From: Pseudomonadota bacterium | GTDB taxonomy: Bacteria > Pseudomonadota > Alphaproteobacteria > Rhizobiales > Devosiaceae | Direction: 5' to 3' | Length of the DNA: 40,646 bases | NCBI GenBank assembly: GCA_023433775.1 | Contig: JAEYTY010000115.1 | Coordinates: 1 to 40,646, forward strand | Shown: positions 24,646 to 32,912 of the stretch, piece after piece | Layout: the number at the start of each line of letters is the position of its first letter | Numbering within the stretch: position 1 is the stretch's first letter | Notes under the pieces: generated by a model | What the model saw: the letters and a program-made list of their open reading frames with translations, nothing else | What the model was told of the DNA's origin: nothing | Database searches by the model: none | Made by a program: the position numbers and the translations under genes

Positions 24646-27353
24646 TGCTGTCGGCCGATTTCGTCATCGCCACCGCTGTTGGCTATGTGGGCCTGCTTTT
24701 CGTGCTGGCCTATTTTGGCGACCGCCGTGCCCGCTCCAACAAGAAATCGTTCCTGCACTCCCCGGCGGTCTATACGCTGTCGATCTCGGTCTATTGCACC
24801 AGCTGGACCTTTTATGGCGCGGTGGGCAATGCGGCGCGCAGCGGGCTCGAATTTCTCACCATCTATATGGGGCCAACCATCGTCTTTGTGGGCTGGTGGT
24901 TCCTGCTGCGGCGGCTGGTGCGTATCAGCCATCGCCAGCGCATCACCTCGGTGGCTGACCTTCTGTCGTCACGCTTCGGCAAGTCCAACCGGCTCGCCGT
25001 TCTGGTCACCTGCATCGCGGTTATCGGGATTGCACCCTATATCGCCCTGCAGTTGAAGGCCGTCACCTCGTCCATTCAGGCCGTGGCTGGATCGTCGGAG
25101 TTCGGGCAGGGCAGCCTCAAGGGCATCGACGATGTGGGCCTCGCTTTTGGTGTGGCGGCAGGCATGGCGCTCTTCACCATTCTCTTTGGTACGCGCCATG
25201 TGGACGCCAAGGAACAGCACCATGGCGTGGTCGCGGCCATTGCCTTTGAAGCCGTGGTCAAGCTGGCCGCCCTGGTCGCTGTGGGCATCTTCGTTGTCTA
25301 TGTCGGCGGCGGCTTCGAGCAGATTTTCAGCCAGGCCGACCGGGTGGGGGTGACCCTGCTCCCTGAAGAAACATTTGACGCCCGCTGGCTGACGACACTG
25401 GCGCTGTCGGTGGCGGCAATTGTCTGCCTGCCGCGCCAGTTCCAGGTGACGGTGGTCGAGAACTCCGACGAAAACCACCTCCGCGTCGCGAGCTGGGCCT
25501 TTCCGGCCTATATGCTGATCATGAGCCTCTTCATCCTGCCCATTGCGGTGTTCGGGCTCTCGACCATGCCGGCAGGGGCCAATCCGGACATGTTCGCGCT
25601 GACCCTGCCGATGGCTTTTGGTCAGGATGCGCTGGCGCTGTTTGCCTTTATCGGCGGCTTTTCATCGGCGACATCGATGATCATCCTGGAATCCATCGCG
25701 CTCTCGATCATGGTGTCGAACCATATCGTCATGCCGCTTATCCTGCGGGTCAGCCCGGTCGGGAGCGGGGATGGGCAGGGCGTGACGCGGATGATCCTGA
25801 TCGCGCGACGCTTCTCCATCGTGCTGATCCTGTCGCTTGGCTTTTTCTACTTCTTCTTCACCCGCGACTCCAACGCTCTGGCCCCGATCGGCCTCATCTC
25901 CTTCACCGCCATTGCGCAGTTTTTCCCGGCAGTCATCGCTGCCATTTTTTGGCGCGAAGCTTCGCTCAAGGCTGCGACGGCGGCGATTGCCGTGGGCTTT
26001 GTGTTCTGGATGTGGTGCAGCTTCCTGCCCAGTTTTGAATCCGTGTCTCCACAGGTGGCGACCCTGTTGCAGCAGGGGCCTTGGGGCATTTCCTGGCTGC
26101 GGCCCGAGGCGATGTTCGGGCTCGATGGTCTTGATCCACTGGCACATGCCGCCTTCTGGAGCCTCTCGATCAATGTGCTGGTGCTTTGCGTCGGTTCGCT
26201 GGTGTCGAGCCAGTCGGCGCTGGAGCGCATCCAGGCCAGCATATTCGTCGATGTGTTCCGTCGCGGCTCGCACACGCCCGGAAATTTCGTGCGGGGTTCA
26301 GCGACCGCCAATGATCTCTACTTCGTGGCCGAACGTGTGCTGGGCGAGAGGCGAGCGGCGGCGCTGTTCGAAGATGAAGCGCGCGAGACCGGCGTTGAGC
26401 CTTCGCTGCTGGAGCCTACGCCCGAATTCATCGGGCGGCTGGAGCGCGAACTGGCCGGCTCCATCGGCGCTGCATCGGCGCATGTGATGCTGTCCAAAGT
26501 GGTGGCGGGCGGCGACGTGTCATTGGAAGAAATGATGCAGATGGCCGACGAAACCCAGCAGGTCATCGAATATTCCCAGCAACTGGAGAAGACCTCGGAG
26601 GAGCTGCGGCTGACGGCCCAGAAGCTCGAAGAGGCCAATACGCAATTGCGCGAACTCGATAGCCAGAAGGACGAGTTTCTCAGCCAGGTGAGCCACGAAG
26701 TGCGCACGCCGATGACCTCCATCCGCTCATTTTCGGAGATCCTGCTTGAGCCCGGCGAACTCGATGAACGCCAGCGCCAACGCTTCATGTCGACGATCCA
26801 TCAGGAAAGCCTGCGGCTGACCAAGCTGCTGGACGAAATTCTTGATCTCAGCGCCCTGGAGCGGGGTGAACGTAGCTGGCAGAACCTGCCGCTCGACGCT
26901 GAAGACGCACTCGACCGGGCACTGACCATCTGCGATGCCCTGCTGCGCAAAAAGGGAATGCGCCTCGAAATGGGCGACCGGGCGCAGGTGACCATGGTGG
27001 AGGGCGACGCGGACCGTCTTTGTCAGGTGTTCATCAACCTGATTTCAAACGCGGTGAAATACAACGACACAGCGGACCCTGTCGTGCGGGTTACTTCGGT
27101 GGTGCGCTCGGGCAATTATGTGGTGGAGATCGCCGACAATGGCCCCGGCATTTCCAAGCGCGACGGCAAGCTGATCTTTGAAAAATTCTGGCGCGGCGTC
27201 GGCGGGTCGGGAGACCAGGGCGGCGCAGGGCTGGGGCTGGCGATCAGCCGACAGATCGTCAAGCGGATGAATGGCTCGCTCGAACTGGTGCCCGGCCCGC
27301 TGCGCGGCGCCTGCTTCAGGATGCGGCTGCCGGTGATCCGCAACAAAAGCTAA
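24645..27353 (+). CDS. Sodium/solute symporter-histidine kinase fusion (SLC5-STAC-HK)
   Basis: A 902-residue membrane kinase of the CbrA/CrbS type. Residues 1 to about 530 form a 12-13 helix SSS/SLC5 transporter domain. Next is a cytoplasmic STAC-like segment (about 545-635: DLYFVAERVLGERRAAALFE, SIGAASAHVMLSKVV) and a coiled coil (about 640-680). The kinase core follows: H-box HEVRTPM with H684, N-box FINLISNAVKYN, G1 DNGPGI and G2 GAGLGLAIS. No PAS domain, unlike CbrA. All catalytic motifs are intact. CrbS/CbrA relatives govern the acetate switch or carbon-nitrogen balance and transport is not always needed for signalling. The receiver and fatty-acyl-type regulator next door point to a short-chain carboxylate signal; the actual ligand is unknown. 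The stop overlaps the convergent channel gene by four bases. Confidence 0.92.
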   Translation: MLSADFVIATAVGYVGLLFVLAYFGDRRARSNKKSFLHSPAVYTLSISVYCTSWTFYGAVGNAARSGLEFLTIYMGPTIVFVGWWFLLRRLVRISHRQRITSVADLLSSRFGKSNRLAVLVTCIAVIGIAPYIALQLKAVTSSIQAVAGSSEFGQGSLKGIDDVGLAFGVAAGMALFTILFGTRHVDAKEQHHGVVAAIAFEAVVKLAALVAVGIFVVYVGGGFEQIFSQADRVGVTLLPEETFDARWLTTLALSVAAIVCLPRQFQVTVVENSDENHLRVASWAFPAYMLIMSLFILPIAVFGLSTMPAGANPDMFALTLPMAFGQDALALFAFIGGFSSATSMIILESIALSIMVSNHIVMPLILRVSPVGSGDGQGVTRMILIARRFSIVLILSLGFFYFFFTRDSNALAPIGLISFTAIAQFFPAVIAAIFWREASLKAATAAIAVGFVFWMWCSFLPSFESVSPQVATLLQQGPWGISWLRPEAMFGLDGLDPLAHAAFWSLSINVLVLCVGSLVSSQSALERIQASIFVDVFRRGSHTPGNFVRGSATANDLYFVAERVLGERRAAALFEDEARETGVEPSLLEPTPEFIGRLERELAGSIGAASAHVMLSKVVAGGDVSLEEMMQMADETQQVIEYSQQLEKTSEELRLTAQKLEEANTQLRELDSQKDEFLSQVSHEVRTPMTSIRSFSEILLEPGELDERQRQRFMSTIHQESLRLTKLLDEILDLSALERGERSWQNLPLDAEDALDRALTICDALLRKKGMRLEMGDRAQVTMVEGDADRLCQVFINLISNAVKYNDTADPVVRVTSVVRSGNYVVEIADNGPGISKRDGKLIFEKFWRGVGGSGDQGGAGLGLAISRQIVKRMNGSLELVPGPLRGACFRMRLPVIRNKS

Positions 27354-28180
27354 AAGTCGCCCTCGTCAGGGATATTGAGCAGGTGGCCGCAGGCCTTGCA
27401 GTGAACAGCATCAGGCTCGTGCTTCTGCAAGCCGCATTGCGGGCATGGGAAGGTCACCTTGTTGGGGCGGAAGATCAACTGGGCCAATCGCACGAAGAGC
27501 GAGATGCCGATGATCATCACCACGACCGAAACCAGTTTGCCGAAGGTGCCGGGCAGAACGATGTCGCCAAAGCCGGTGGTGGTCATGGTCGCGACGGTGA
27601 AATAGAGCGCATCAACATAGCCTGCTATGCCGGAGTCGCGGTTGGCGAAGGCGGTATAGACAAAGCCGGTGACGACGAAGAGGAAGACCAGCAGGTTGAT
27701 AACGGCCTGCGCGGCTTCCTGATATTCGCCCAGCCCGTGCTTTTTGAGCGGCCGCCAGAGGAAGCGCGAGCGCGACAGCGTCCAGAGCCGGAGAATGCGC
27801 AAAAAGCCCAGATTGAACAGCCATGTCGGCGCGAGCAAGGTCGCCAGAATGAAGATGTCGATGATGACCGCGGGTTGCTTCAGCCAGCGCTTCACATCGG
27901 TGGAAGCCAGTGCGCGGGCTGTGAGGTCGACCGTAAGCAGCGCGGCAATCGAGTAGTCGATCCAAAGGAAACTTTCGCTGTCGCGCAGCAGGGGCGAGGC
28001 GATGAAGAAGCCGATAATGGCCAGATCAACCACCAGCACGGTGGCCTGGAAGCGCAAGGCCTTTGGTGACTGCCCGTGATAGAGAATGCGCAGAGCGGAT
28101 CGCAGGCGCTGGAACCGGCTTCCGTCTTCTTTCTCATGGTCTTTATCGGCAATCGGCGATGGTTTAGTTCTAGCGCCCAT
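27350..28180 (-). CDS. Voltage-gated-type potassium channel with C-terminal zinc ribbon
   Basis: A 276-residue ion channel with six membrane segments. S4 is arginine-spaced (FLRILRLWTLSRSRF, 126-140) as in voltage sensors, and the pore has the filter TTGFGD (201-206), a GFGD variant of GYGD. After S6, C246/C249 (CPQC) and C261/C264 (CKAC) form a zinc ribbon at the cytoplasmic C-terminus, in place of the RCK/TrkA-N domain often seen in bacterial channels. The start at 28180 (MGARTKPSP) is chosen over an upstream ATG at 28243 that would run into the DUF1993 promoter; no strong Shine-Dalgarno is visible. It is divergent from the DUF1993 gene. Confidence 0.85.
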   Translation of the reverse strand: MGARTKPSPIADKDHEKEDGSRFQRLRSALRILYHGQSPKALRFQATVLVVDLAIIGFFIASPLLRDSESFLWIDYSIAALLTVDLTARALASTDVKRWLKQPAVIIDIFILATLLAPTWLFNLGFLRILRLWTLSRSRFLWRPLKKHGLGEYQEAAQAVINLLVFLFVVTGFVYTAFANRDSGIAGYVDALYFTVATMTTTGFGDIVLPGTFGKLVSVVVMIIGISLFVRLAQLIFRPNKVTFPCPQCGLQKHEPDAVHCKACGHLLNIPDEGDF

Positions 28181-28272
28181 GTGTAATCCAGACTGCGAGT
28201 CGGCCTTTGCGGACGACCAGATGGGACAATTCCACCGATACATTCAAGCGCGCGACATTTGAGGAAGTTCCC

Positions 28273-28773
28273 ATGACGCTCTCGATCTACGATATCACCG
28301 TGCCGGTCTTCACCCGCATGTTGAACAATCTGCTCTCCTGGATGGACAAGGCTGAAGCAGAGGCTGCCGCCCGCAAATTTTCCACCGATGTCCTGTCGGA
28401 AGCGCGTCTGGCGCCGGACATGATCCCATTTCGCGGGCAGATCATGATCGCTACCGACCATGTCAAAGGCTGCGTCAGCCGGCTGGCAGGCGCGCCGGTC
28501 CCATCCTGGCCGGACGAGGAAAAGACCTTTGACGAATTGCGCGCCCGCATCCGCAAGGCGCTGGATCTGCTGGCCACGGTGACGCCGGAATCCCTTGCTG
28601 GCGGAGAAGAACGAACGGTGACGCTCAAGCTTGGCGGGGAGGATATGAGCTTCTCCGGCCTAGACTATGTCAATCAGCGGGCACTGCCGAACTTCTTCTT
28701 CCACGTGACGACCGCCTACGCGATCCTTCGGCACAACGGCATTTCTGTGGGCAAGCGCGACTATATCGGCTGA
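28273..28773 (+). CDS. DUF1993 family protein
   Basis: A 166-residue soluble protein of the DUF1993 family (PF09351), related in fold to DinB/YfiT four-helix bundles. It begins MTLSIYDITVPVFTRMLNNL, which is the usual family start, and has the C-terminal NQRALPNFFFHVTTAYAILRH with its histidine, then VGKRDYIG; DMIPFRGQIMIATDHVKG lies in the middle. GAGGAAG eight bases upstream supports the ATG at 28273. The function of the family is not known; metal or small-thiol dependent chemistry is suggested only by fold similarity. Expressed on its own, divergent from the channel gene. Confidence 0.88.
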   Translation: MTLSIYDITVPVFTRMLNNLLSWMDKAEAEAAARKFSTDVLSEARLAPDMIPFRGQIMIATDHVKGCVSRLAGAPVPSWPDEEKTFDELRARIRKALDLLATVTPESLAGGEERTVTLKLGGEDMSFSGLDYVNQRALPNFFFHVTTAYAILRHNGISVGKRDYIG

Positions 28774-28830
28774 TTTCGGCGGTTTTCCGGAATAGCAGAT
28801 GCCGCCCGGCGGGCCCAAGATGAACCGCAG

Positions 28831-28858
28831 ACCATGCATGGCGAAAACCATGCATGGT
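28831..28858. repeat. Tandem palindrome/hairpin ACCATGCATGG
   Basis: The self-complementary 10-mer CCATGCATGG occurs twice, at 28832-28841 and 28848-28857. The two copies therefore form both a direct repeat and an 11-bp hairpin (28831-28841 with 28848-28858, 6-base loop). It lies 58 bases after the DUF1993 stop and 74 before the glycosyltransferase. It may be a terminator without T-run or a double operator. Confidence 0.55.
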
Positions 28859-28931
28859 TGCTCGTCCGGCTGCGGCGCGCTATGTGCAGCGCCAATTCTG
28901 CGTGCCGGTCATTGCCGGCGAAAGGACACAC

Positions 28932-29675
28932 ATGAAGCTCGCCTTCGTCATTCCGGCTTACAATGAAGAAGCGCTGATCGGCAAATGCCTTGAATCGGTG
29001 CTGGCGGAAATCAAGCGCTCCGGCGCCGATGCCGATGTCATCGTGGTCAACAATGCCTCGAAGGACCGCACGGGCGAGATTGCCCGCAGCTTTGAGGGCG
29101 TGCGTGTCGTCGACGAGCCGAAAAAGGGCCTGGTGAATGCGCGCGACGCCGGCTTTGCCGCCAGCGAAGGCTATGAGCTGATCGCCAATATCGACAGCGA
29201 CACCATCGTGCCGGCGGGCTGGCTCGACAAGGTCTATAGCGAGTTCAACAAGGATACGAACCTGGTCTGCCTCAGCGGGCCCTATGTCTATTACGACATG
29301 GCCTGGTACAATCGCTGGATGATCGGCGCCTTCTATGGGCTGACCTATCTCATCTACTTGCTGAACCGTTTCGTGCTGCGCGTCGGCTCGGTCGTGCAGG
29401 GGGGTAATTTCGTGTTCCGCCGCGCCGCCTGGGAATCGGTGGGCGGCTATGATCGCTCGATTGAGTTCTTTGGCGAAGACACGGACGTGGCTGTGCGCCT
29501 CTCCAAGGTCGGCGGTGTCAAATGGACCTTTGGGCTCAAGATGCTGACCTCGGGCCGCCGGCTCGAAAGCGAAGGCGTGTTCCGCACGGCGGGCACCTAT
29601 ACGCTCAATTTCTTCTGGGTGACCTTCCGCGGCAAGCCGATGACCAAGGATTATACCGACATTCGCCCCAGCTAA
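28932..29675 (+). CDS. GT2 family glycosyltransferase
   Basis: A 247-residue GT-A fold enzyme. The nucleotide-sugar site is FVIPAYNEEALIGKCLESVL with IVVNNASKDRTGEIA, the metal-binding DxD is NIDSDTIVP (D96-S-D98 region), and the acceptor-side acidic motif is FGEDTDVAVRL. A hydrophobic segment around residues 130-158 (WYNRWMIGAFYGLTYLIYLL) suggests membrane association. AAAGGA eight bases before the ATG at 28932 fixes the start. It probably adds a sugar to a lipid-linked or surface glycan at the inner membrane; the sugar cannot be told. It is a single gene with no polysaccharide locus around it. Confidence 0.88.
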   Translation: MKLAFVIPAYNEEALIGKCLESVLAEIKRSGADADVIVVNNASKDRTGEIARSFEGVRVVDEPKKGLVNARDAGFAASEGYELIANIDSDTIVPAGWLDKVYSEFNKDTNLVCLSGPYVYYDMAWYNRWMIGAFYGLTYLIYLLNRFVLRVGSVVQGGNFVFRRAAWESVGGYDRSIEFFGEDTDVAVRLSKVGGVKWTFGLKMLTSGRRLESEGVFRTAGTYTLNFFWVTFRGKPMTKDYTDIRPS

Positions 29676-29750
29676 GGTCGGCTCTTTTACTTCCCCGCTG
29701 ATGCGCTAGACTGACATGGGCCGCGCGGTGCGGCCGGAGACGGTTGGCCG

Positions 29751-31487
29751 ATGAGCATCTCGTCCCAGCTTCCGCCCCTGCCACTGGCGCAAGCCAGCGC
29801 CTCGTTGCGCGCCCTGGCGCAGAATGCCGGGCAGAATGTTGAGGCAAAGGTTATTGCCCAGCAGCCCAATGGCACGACGCAGGTGCAGATCGGGCGGCAG
29901 GTGATCAGCCTCAACCTGCCTGCGCCGCAGGTGCCCGGCACGGTGCTCAATCTCAGCGTGCAGCAGGCCGAAGGACAGTTGCGCCTGTCCATCGTCTCGA
30001 CCATGCCGCCGCCGCAAAACGCGACCATTGCGCCGCCGGGCGCCGCCAATCCGCTGGCGCCGCCCCAAGCTCCCGCAACGTCGGTTCAGATTTCATCGCT
30101 TGCCGCACCGGCTCCGGCCCCGACCGGGCCCAATACCGCGCCGGTTGCGGCGCACGGATATGGGGCAGGGGCGACGCCGCCACCCGCTGCCCTGCAGCCG
30201 AATGCGGCGCAACAGGCAGTGCCTGCGTCCATTCCAGCCACCGCCAATGCAGCGCCGGCGGGGCAGGTGGCGCAGCCTGCACAACCCGTGCCTGTCGCAA
30301 CGCAAGGTCAGGCGCCGCCAACCCCGGCTGCCGCAGCAATGGCCGGCGCTGTTGCACCGGTTGCGTCAGGGATGGTTGCAGGGCCCGCCACGCCCCTCGT
30401 CCCTTATGCGGCGGCGGCGCCCGCCGTGCCTGCTGTTGCGCCTCTGGCCCAGAGTGCGGCAAGTTCGGCCATGCCGCCGGTACAACAGGCGACCGTCAGC
30501 ACGCATGTCGGCCAGCACGCGCCGGCCGCCAATTTCCCCGGCGCTGGTGGCACATTGCCGCCCACGGCTCCGGCGACGCCGATGGCGAGCACACCCCAGG
30601 CTGCTCTGGCGCAGATGGTGCAGCAATCCATGCCGAGCCAGAACAGCATTGTCGCGCTGACCTCGACGCTGACGGCAATCGCGGGAAAGGTGGCATTGCC
30701 CGAGGCCGTGGCCAAGGCGGCGCAACAGGTCATGGGGCACCGGCTGGATGGCGGACGGATCGATGGCGCGGCGCTGCAGAAGGCAATCCAGGGATCGGGC
30801 ATTTTCCAGGAGGCTTCGCTGGCGGCGGGGCGACCGAATGCGGCAGGCGGCGATCTCAAGACGGCGCTGCTCGGCTTGCAGCAGCGGCTCGGTCAGTGGC
30901 TTGGGGCACAGGGTCCTGTAGAGCAGGTGGCAAAAGTCCCGCCACCCCTGCGCGGGATAACGCCGCGCGCCAGAGCCGGCGAAGGACCGCCCCCAGACCT
31001 GCCGTCCGATCCGGTGGAGGTGGGCAAGCTGTTGCAGGAGCAGACGCACGCGGCGCTGTCGCGATTGCGGCTGCATCAGAACGCGTCGCTGCCTGACACG
31101 GCCACGGCGCGGCAGGAGGCGCAATGGAGCCTCGACTTGCCCATATCGACCGGCAGCACGCAGGCGCTGCTGCATTTGCAGATCCATCATGATGGACAGG
31201 GCGACAATACGCGGCCTGAAGACCGGGGCTGGCAGGTGCGATTTGCCATCAATCTCAATGAGCTGGGCGAGGTTGGCGCGCAGATTTCCATGCGTGGCAA
31301 AATTACCGGTGTGATGCTTTGGGCCGAACAAAAGGATACGGCGGATGCACTGGCGGCCAGCGTTGCCGAACTGCGCGGTGAACTCGAGGCCGTCGGACTT
31401 GCGCCCGGGACGGTGATGGTGCGCACGGGCGCACCCGCGCCAATGCCCGCACCCAGTCCCTCGCATTTTGTGGATGAAGTGCGATGA
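29751..31487 (+). CDS. Flagellar hook-length control protein FliK-like
   Basis: A 578-residue protein. The N-terminal segment (1-80, IGRQVISLNLPAPQ) is a small beta domain, followed by a 250-residue Ala/Pro/Gln low-complexity ruler-like region, a helical section and the FliK C-terminal domain (PF02120, about 455-560: WSLDLPISTGSTQALLHLQI, WQVRFAINLNELGEVGAQIS). FliK sets hook length by switching export through FlhB. This gene is coupled to an FlhB C-terminal homologue (ATGA overlap) but lies apart from any flagellar cluster in the window. It may be the true FliK, or a paralogue acting on another export process. The start has GGAG at a slightly long distance of about 11 bases. Confidence 0.75.
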   Translation: MSISSQLPPLPLAQASASLRALAQNAGQNVEAKVIAQQPNGTTQVQIGRQVISLNLPAPQVPGTVLNLSVQQAEGQLRLSIVSTMPPPQNATIAPPGAANPLAPPQAPATSVQISSLAAPAPAPTGPNTAPVAAHGYGAGATPPPAALQPNAAQQAVPASIPATANAAPAGQVAQPAQPVPVATQGQAPPTPAAAAMAGAVAPVASGMVAGPATPLVPYAAAAPAVPAVAPLAQSAASSAMPPVQQATVSTHVGQHAPAANFPGAGGTLPPTAPATPMASTPQAALAQMVQQSMPSQNSIVALTSTLTAIAGKVALPEAVAKAAQQVMGHRLDGGRIDGAALQKAIQGSGIFQEASLAAGRPNAAGGDLKTALLGLQQRLGQWLGAQGPVEQVAKVPPPLRGITPRARAGEGPPPDLPSDPVEVGKLLQEQTHAALSRLRLHQNASLPDTATARQEAQWSLDLPISTGSTQALLHLQIHHDGQGDNTRPEDRGWQVRFAINLNELGEVGAQISMRGKITGVMLWAEQKDTADALAASVAELRGELEAVGLAPGTVMVRTGAPAPMPAPSPSHFVDEVR

Positions 31488-31750
31488 ATGACAAGCCCAA
31501 GGAACGCGCCCTTGCCGTGGCGCTGCAATATGAAAAGGGCTCCCGCGAGGCGCCGCGCGTTGTCGCCAAGGGACGAGGTCTGGTCGCCGAGAAGATCGTG
31601 GCGCTAGCCGAGGAAAATGGCGTGGTGATCGAAACCAATCCCGTGCTCGCCGAAGCGCTGAGCGGGGTGGAACTCGACGATACGATCCCCATCGAGCTCT
31701 ACGACGCTGTGGCGGTGGTCATCGGCTTCGTGTTGCGCAAGACGCGGTAA
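31484..31750 (+). CDS. Standalone FlhB C-terminal-domain protein (FlhX/YlqH-like)
   Basis: An 88-residue soluble protein equivalent to the cytoplasmic export-switch domain of FlhB (EscU/YscU/HrcU family, PF01312), beginning right after where FlhB has its Asn-Pro-Thr-His cleavage site. It keeps AVALQYEKG, APRVVAKGRGLVAEKIVALA and NPVLAEALSGVELDDTIPIELY. The NPTH itself and the membrane part are absent. FlhX proteins can substitute for the cleaved FlhB fragment in some bacteria. Encoded with the FliK-like protein, overlapping by four bases, which suggests the two proteins bind each other. Confidence 0.85.
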   Translation: MNDKPKERALAVALQYEKGSREAPRVVAKGRGLVAEKIVALAEENGVVIETNPVLAEALSGVELDDTIPIELYDAVAVVIGFVLRKTR

Positions 31751-31805
31751 GTCTTGCGCATACCTCCGGGCCTTCCCATTTGATGATCATATCAGGGAGG
31801 CGAAC

Positions 31806-32348
31806 ATGCTGAGACAGGAAGACCGGGACGCAATCGAGGATCTGTTCGAACGTCTGCGCAATGTGGAGCGCAATAGCGGTCCGCGCGATGTGGACGCCGA
31901 GCAGCTGATCCGCAGGCATCTGGAGCGCCATCCGGCCGTCGCCTATTACATGGCCCAGACCATCATCGTGCAGGAGGCGGCACTGCGCGAACAGCAGCAG
32001 AAGCTTGCCGAACTGGAAGAAGCAGCAAAGGGACGGTCGGGCGGTTTCCTCGACTCCATCTTCGGCGATGATCGCCCGCAACAGTCCAGGCGCACACGCG
32101 GGCCTTGGGAGCAGGGCGACGCTGGTGTGCGAAACAGGGGCGGTGATGGTGGCGGTTTTCTTGCCGGTGCGGCCCAGACCGCGCTGGGTGTCACGGGCGG
32201 CCTGCTGCTCGGCTCGGCCATTGCCGGCATGTTCGGCGGCGGCGAAGCTCATGCGGCAGAGCCCGCGCAGGCCGATGATCCGGTGTATCAGGACATCGAT
32301 GCCGATGGCGACGACTGGGGTGGCTTCGATATCGGTGGCGAATTCTAG
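31806..32348 (+). CDS. DUF2076 family protein
   Basis: A 180-residue protein matching DUF2076 (PF09849). The N-terminal helical domain MLRQEDRDAIEDLFERLR to about residue 80 ends in a coiled coil (EAALREQQQKLAELEEAAK). A charged Arg/Gly linker follows, then a glycine-rich hydrophobic segment (about 118-142: GGFLAGAAQTALGVTGGLLL) that could insert in a membrane, and a very acidic tail (DIDADGDDWGGFDIGGEF). Function unknown; relatives are common in Proteobacteria. GGGAGG eight bases before the ATG gives a firm start. Confidence 0.85.
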   Translation: MLRQEDRDAIEDLFERLRNVERNSGPRDVDAEQLIRRHLERHPAVAYYMAQTIIVQEAALREQQQKLAELEEAAKGRSGGFLDSIFGDDRPQQSRRTRGPWEQGDAGVRNRGGDGGGFLAGAAQTALGVTGGLLLGSAIAGMFGGGEAHAAEPAQADDPVYQDIDADGDDWGGFDIGGEF

Positions 32349-32351
32349 ATT

Positions 32352-32822
32352 TTAGCGCGTGCGCTTTTCGTAGAATTCATTGCCGCCCGCTTCGAGCACA
32401 TAGAACATGTTGTTGTAGGGGAAGCGCAGGCCCGCCGTATGAAAATGTTGGGCGCGCTGAACGCCGGGATGGCGATTGCCGCGCAGAACTTCTTCGGACA
32501 TCTGTGCCGCCAGCACAGCGCCGCTATCGGTCATCGGCTTGGTCAGGACGCCCGGCGCGAACTGATTTTTCTGGCCGACCACACCGCAGATGGTTTTGGG
32601 ATAGCGCGGATCGTCGCGACGGTTCATCACCACGGTCCCCACGGCCAACATACCCTCGGCGCTTGAGCGGTTGGATTCAAAATACATCGCCCGCATCATG
32701 CATTCCTTCTCGCTCATATTGCGCATGGCGAATTGCGTGCCGAACAGGCTGCAACCGCCAAGACCGGCGGCGACAATACCAAGGGCAAGAAAACGCAGAA
32801 GAACTGGCGTCAGGCGGGACAT
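32352..32822 (-). CDS. SleB-family cell wall hydrolase, lipoprotein
   Basis: A 156-residue lipoprotein with a type II signal (LGGC lipobox, lipidated Cys24) and a Hydrolase_2/SleB domain (PF07486). The probable catalytic Glu49 is in MRAMYFESNRSSAEGMLAVG, followed by the family's VVMNRRDDPRYPKTICGVVG and QFAPG. SleB-type enzymes are lytic transglycosylases of peptidoglycan; here it would work from the inner face of the outer membrane or the periplasmic face of the inner one. GGAG lies six to nine bases before the ATG. The stop is three bases from the convergent DUF2076 gene's stop. Confidence 0.85.
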   Translation of the reverse strand: MSRLTPVLLRFLALGIVAAGLGGCSLFGTQFAMRNMSEKECMMRAMYFESNRSSAEGMLAVGTVVMNRRDDPRYPKTICGVVGQKNQFAPGVLTKPMTDSGAVLAAQMSEEVLRGNRHPGVQRAQHFHTAGLRFPYNNMFYVLEAGGNEFYEKRTR

Positions 32823-32912
32823 AAAAAGCTCCAGGGGCAGCGTTTGGATCGCTGCCCCCGAAAATGCGCTTTCAGGCTTAAGGAAGGCCTGACTGGGACG
32901 GTTAGTAAAAGC

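Noticed and set aside
28831..28858. CRISPR-like direct repeat
   Set aside because: Only two 10-base units six bases apart, both palindromic; no spacers and no cas genes.
30366..31466. Minus-strand open frame of 366 codons
   Set aside because: Antisense to the FliK-like gene; its Arg/His-rich product is a mirror of the Ala/Pro-rich sequence.
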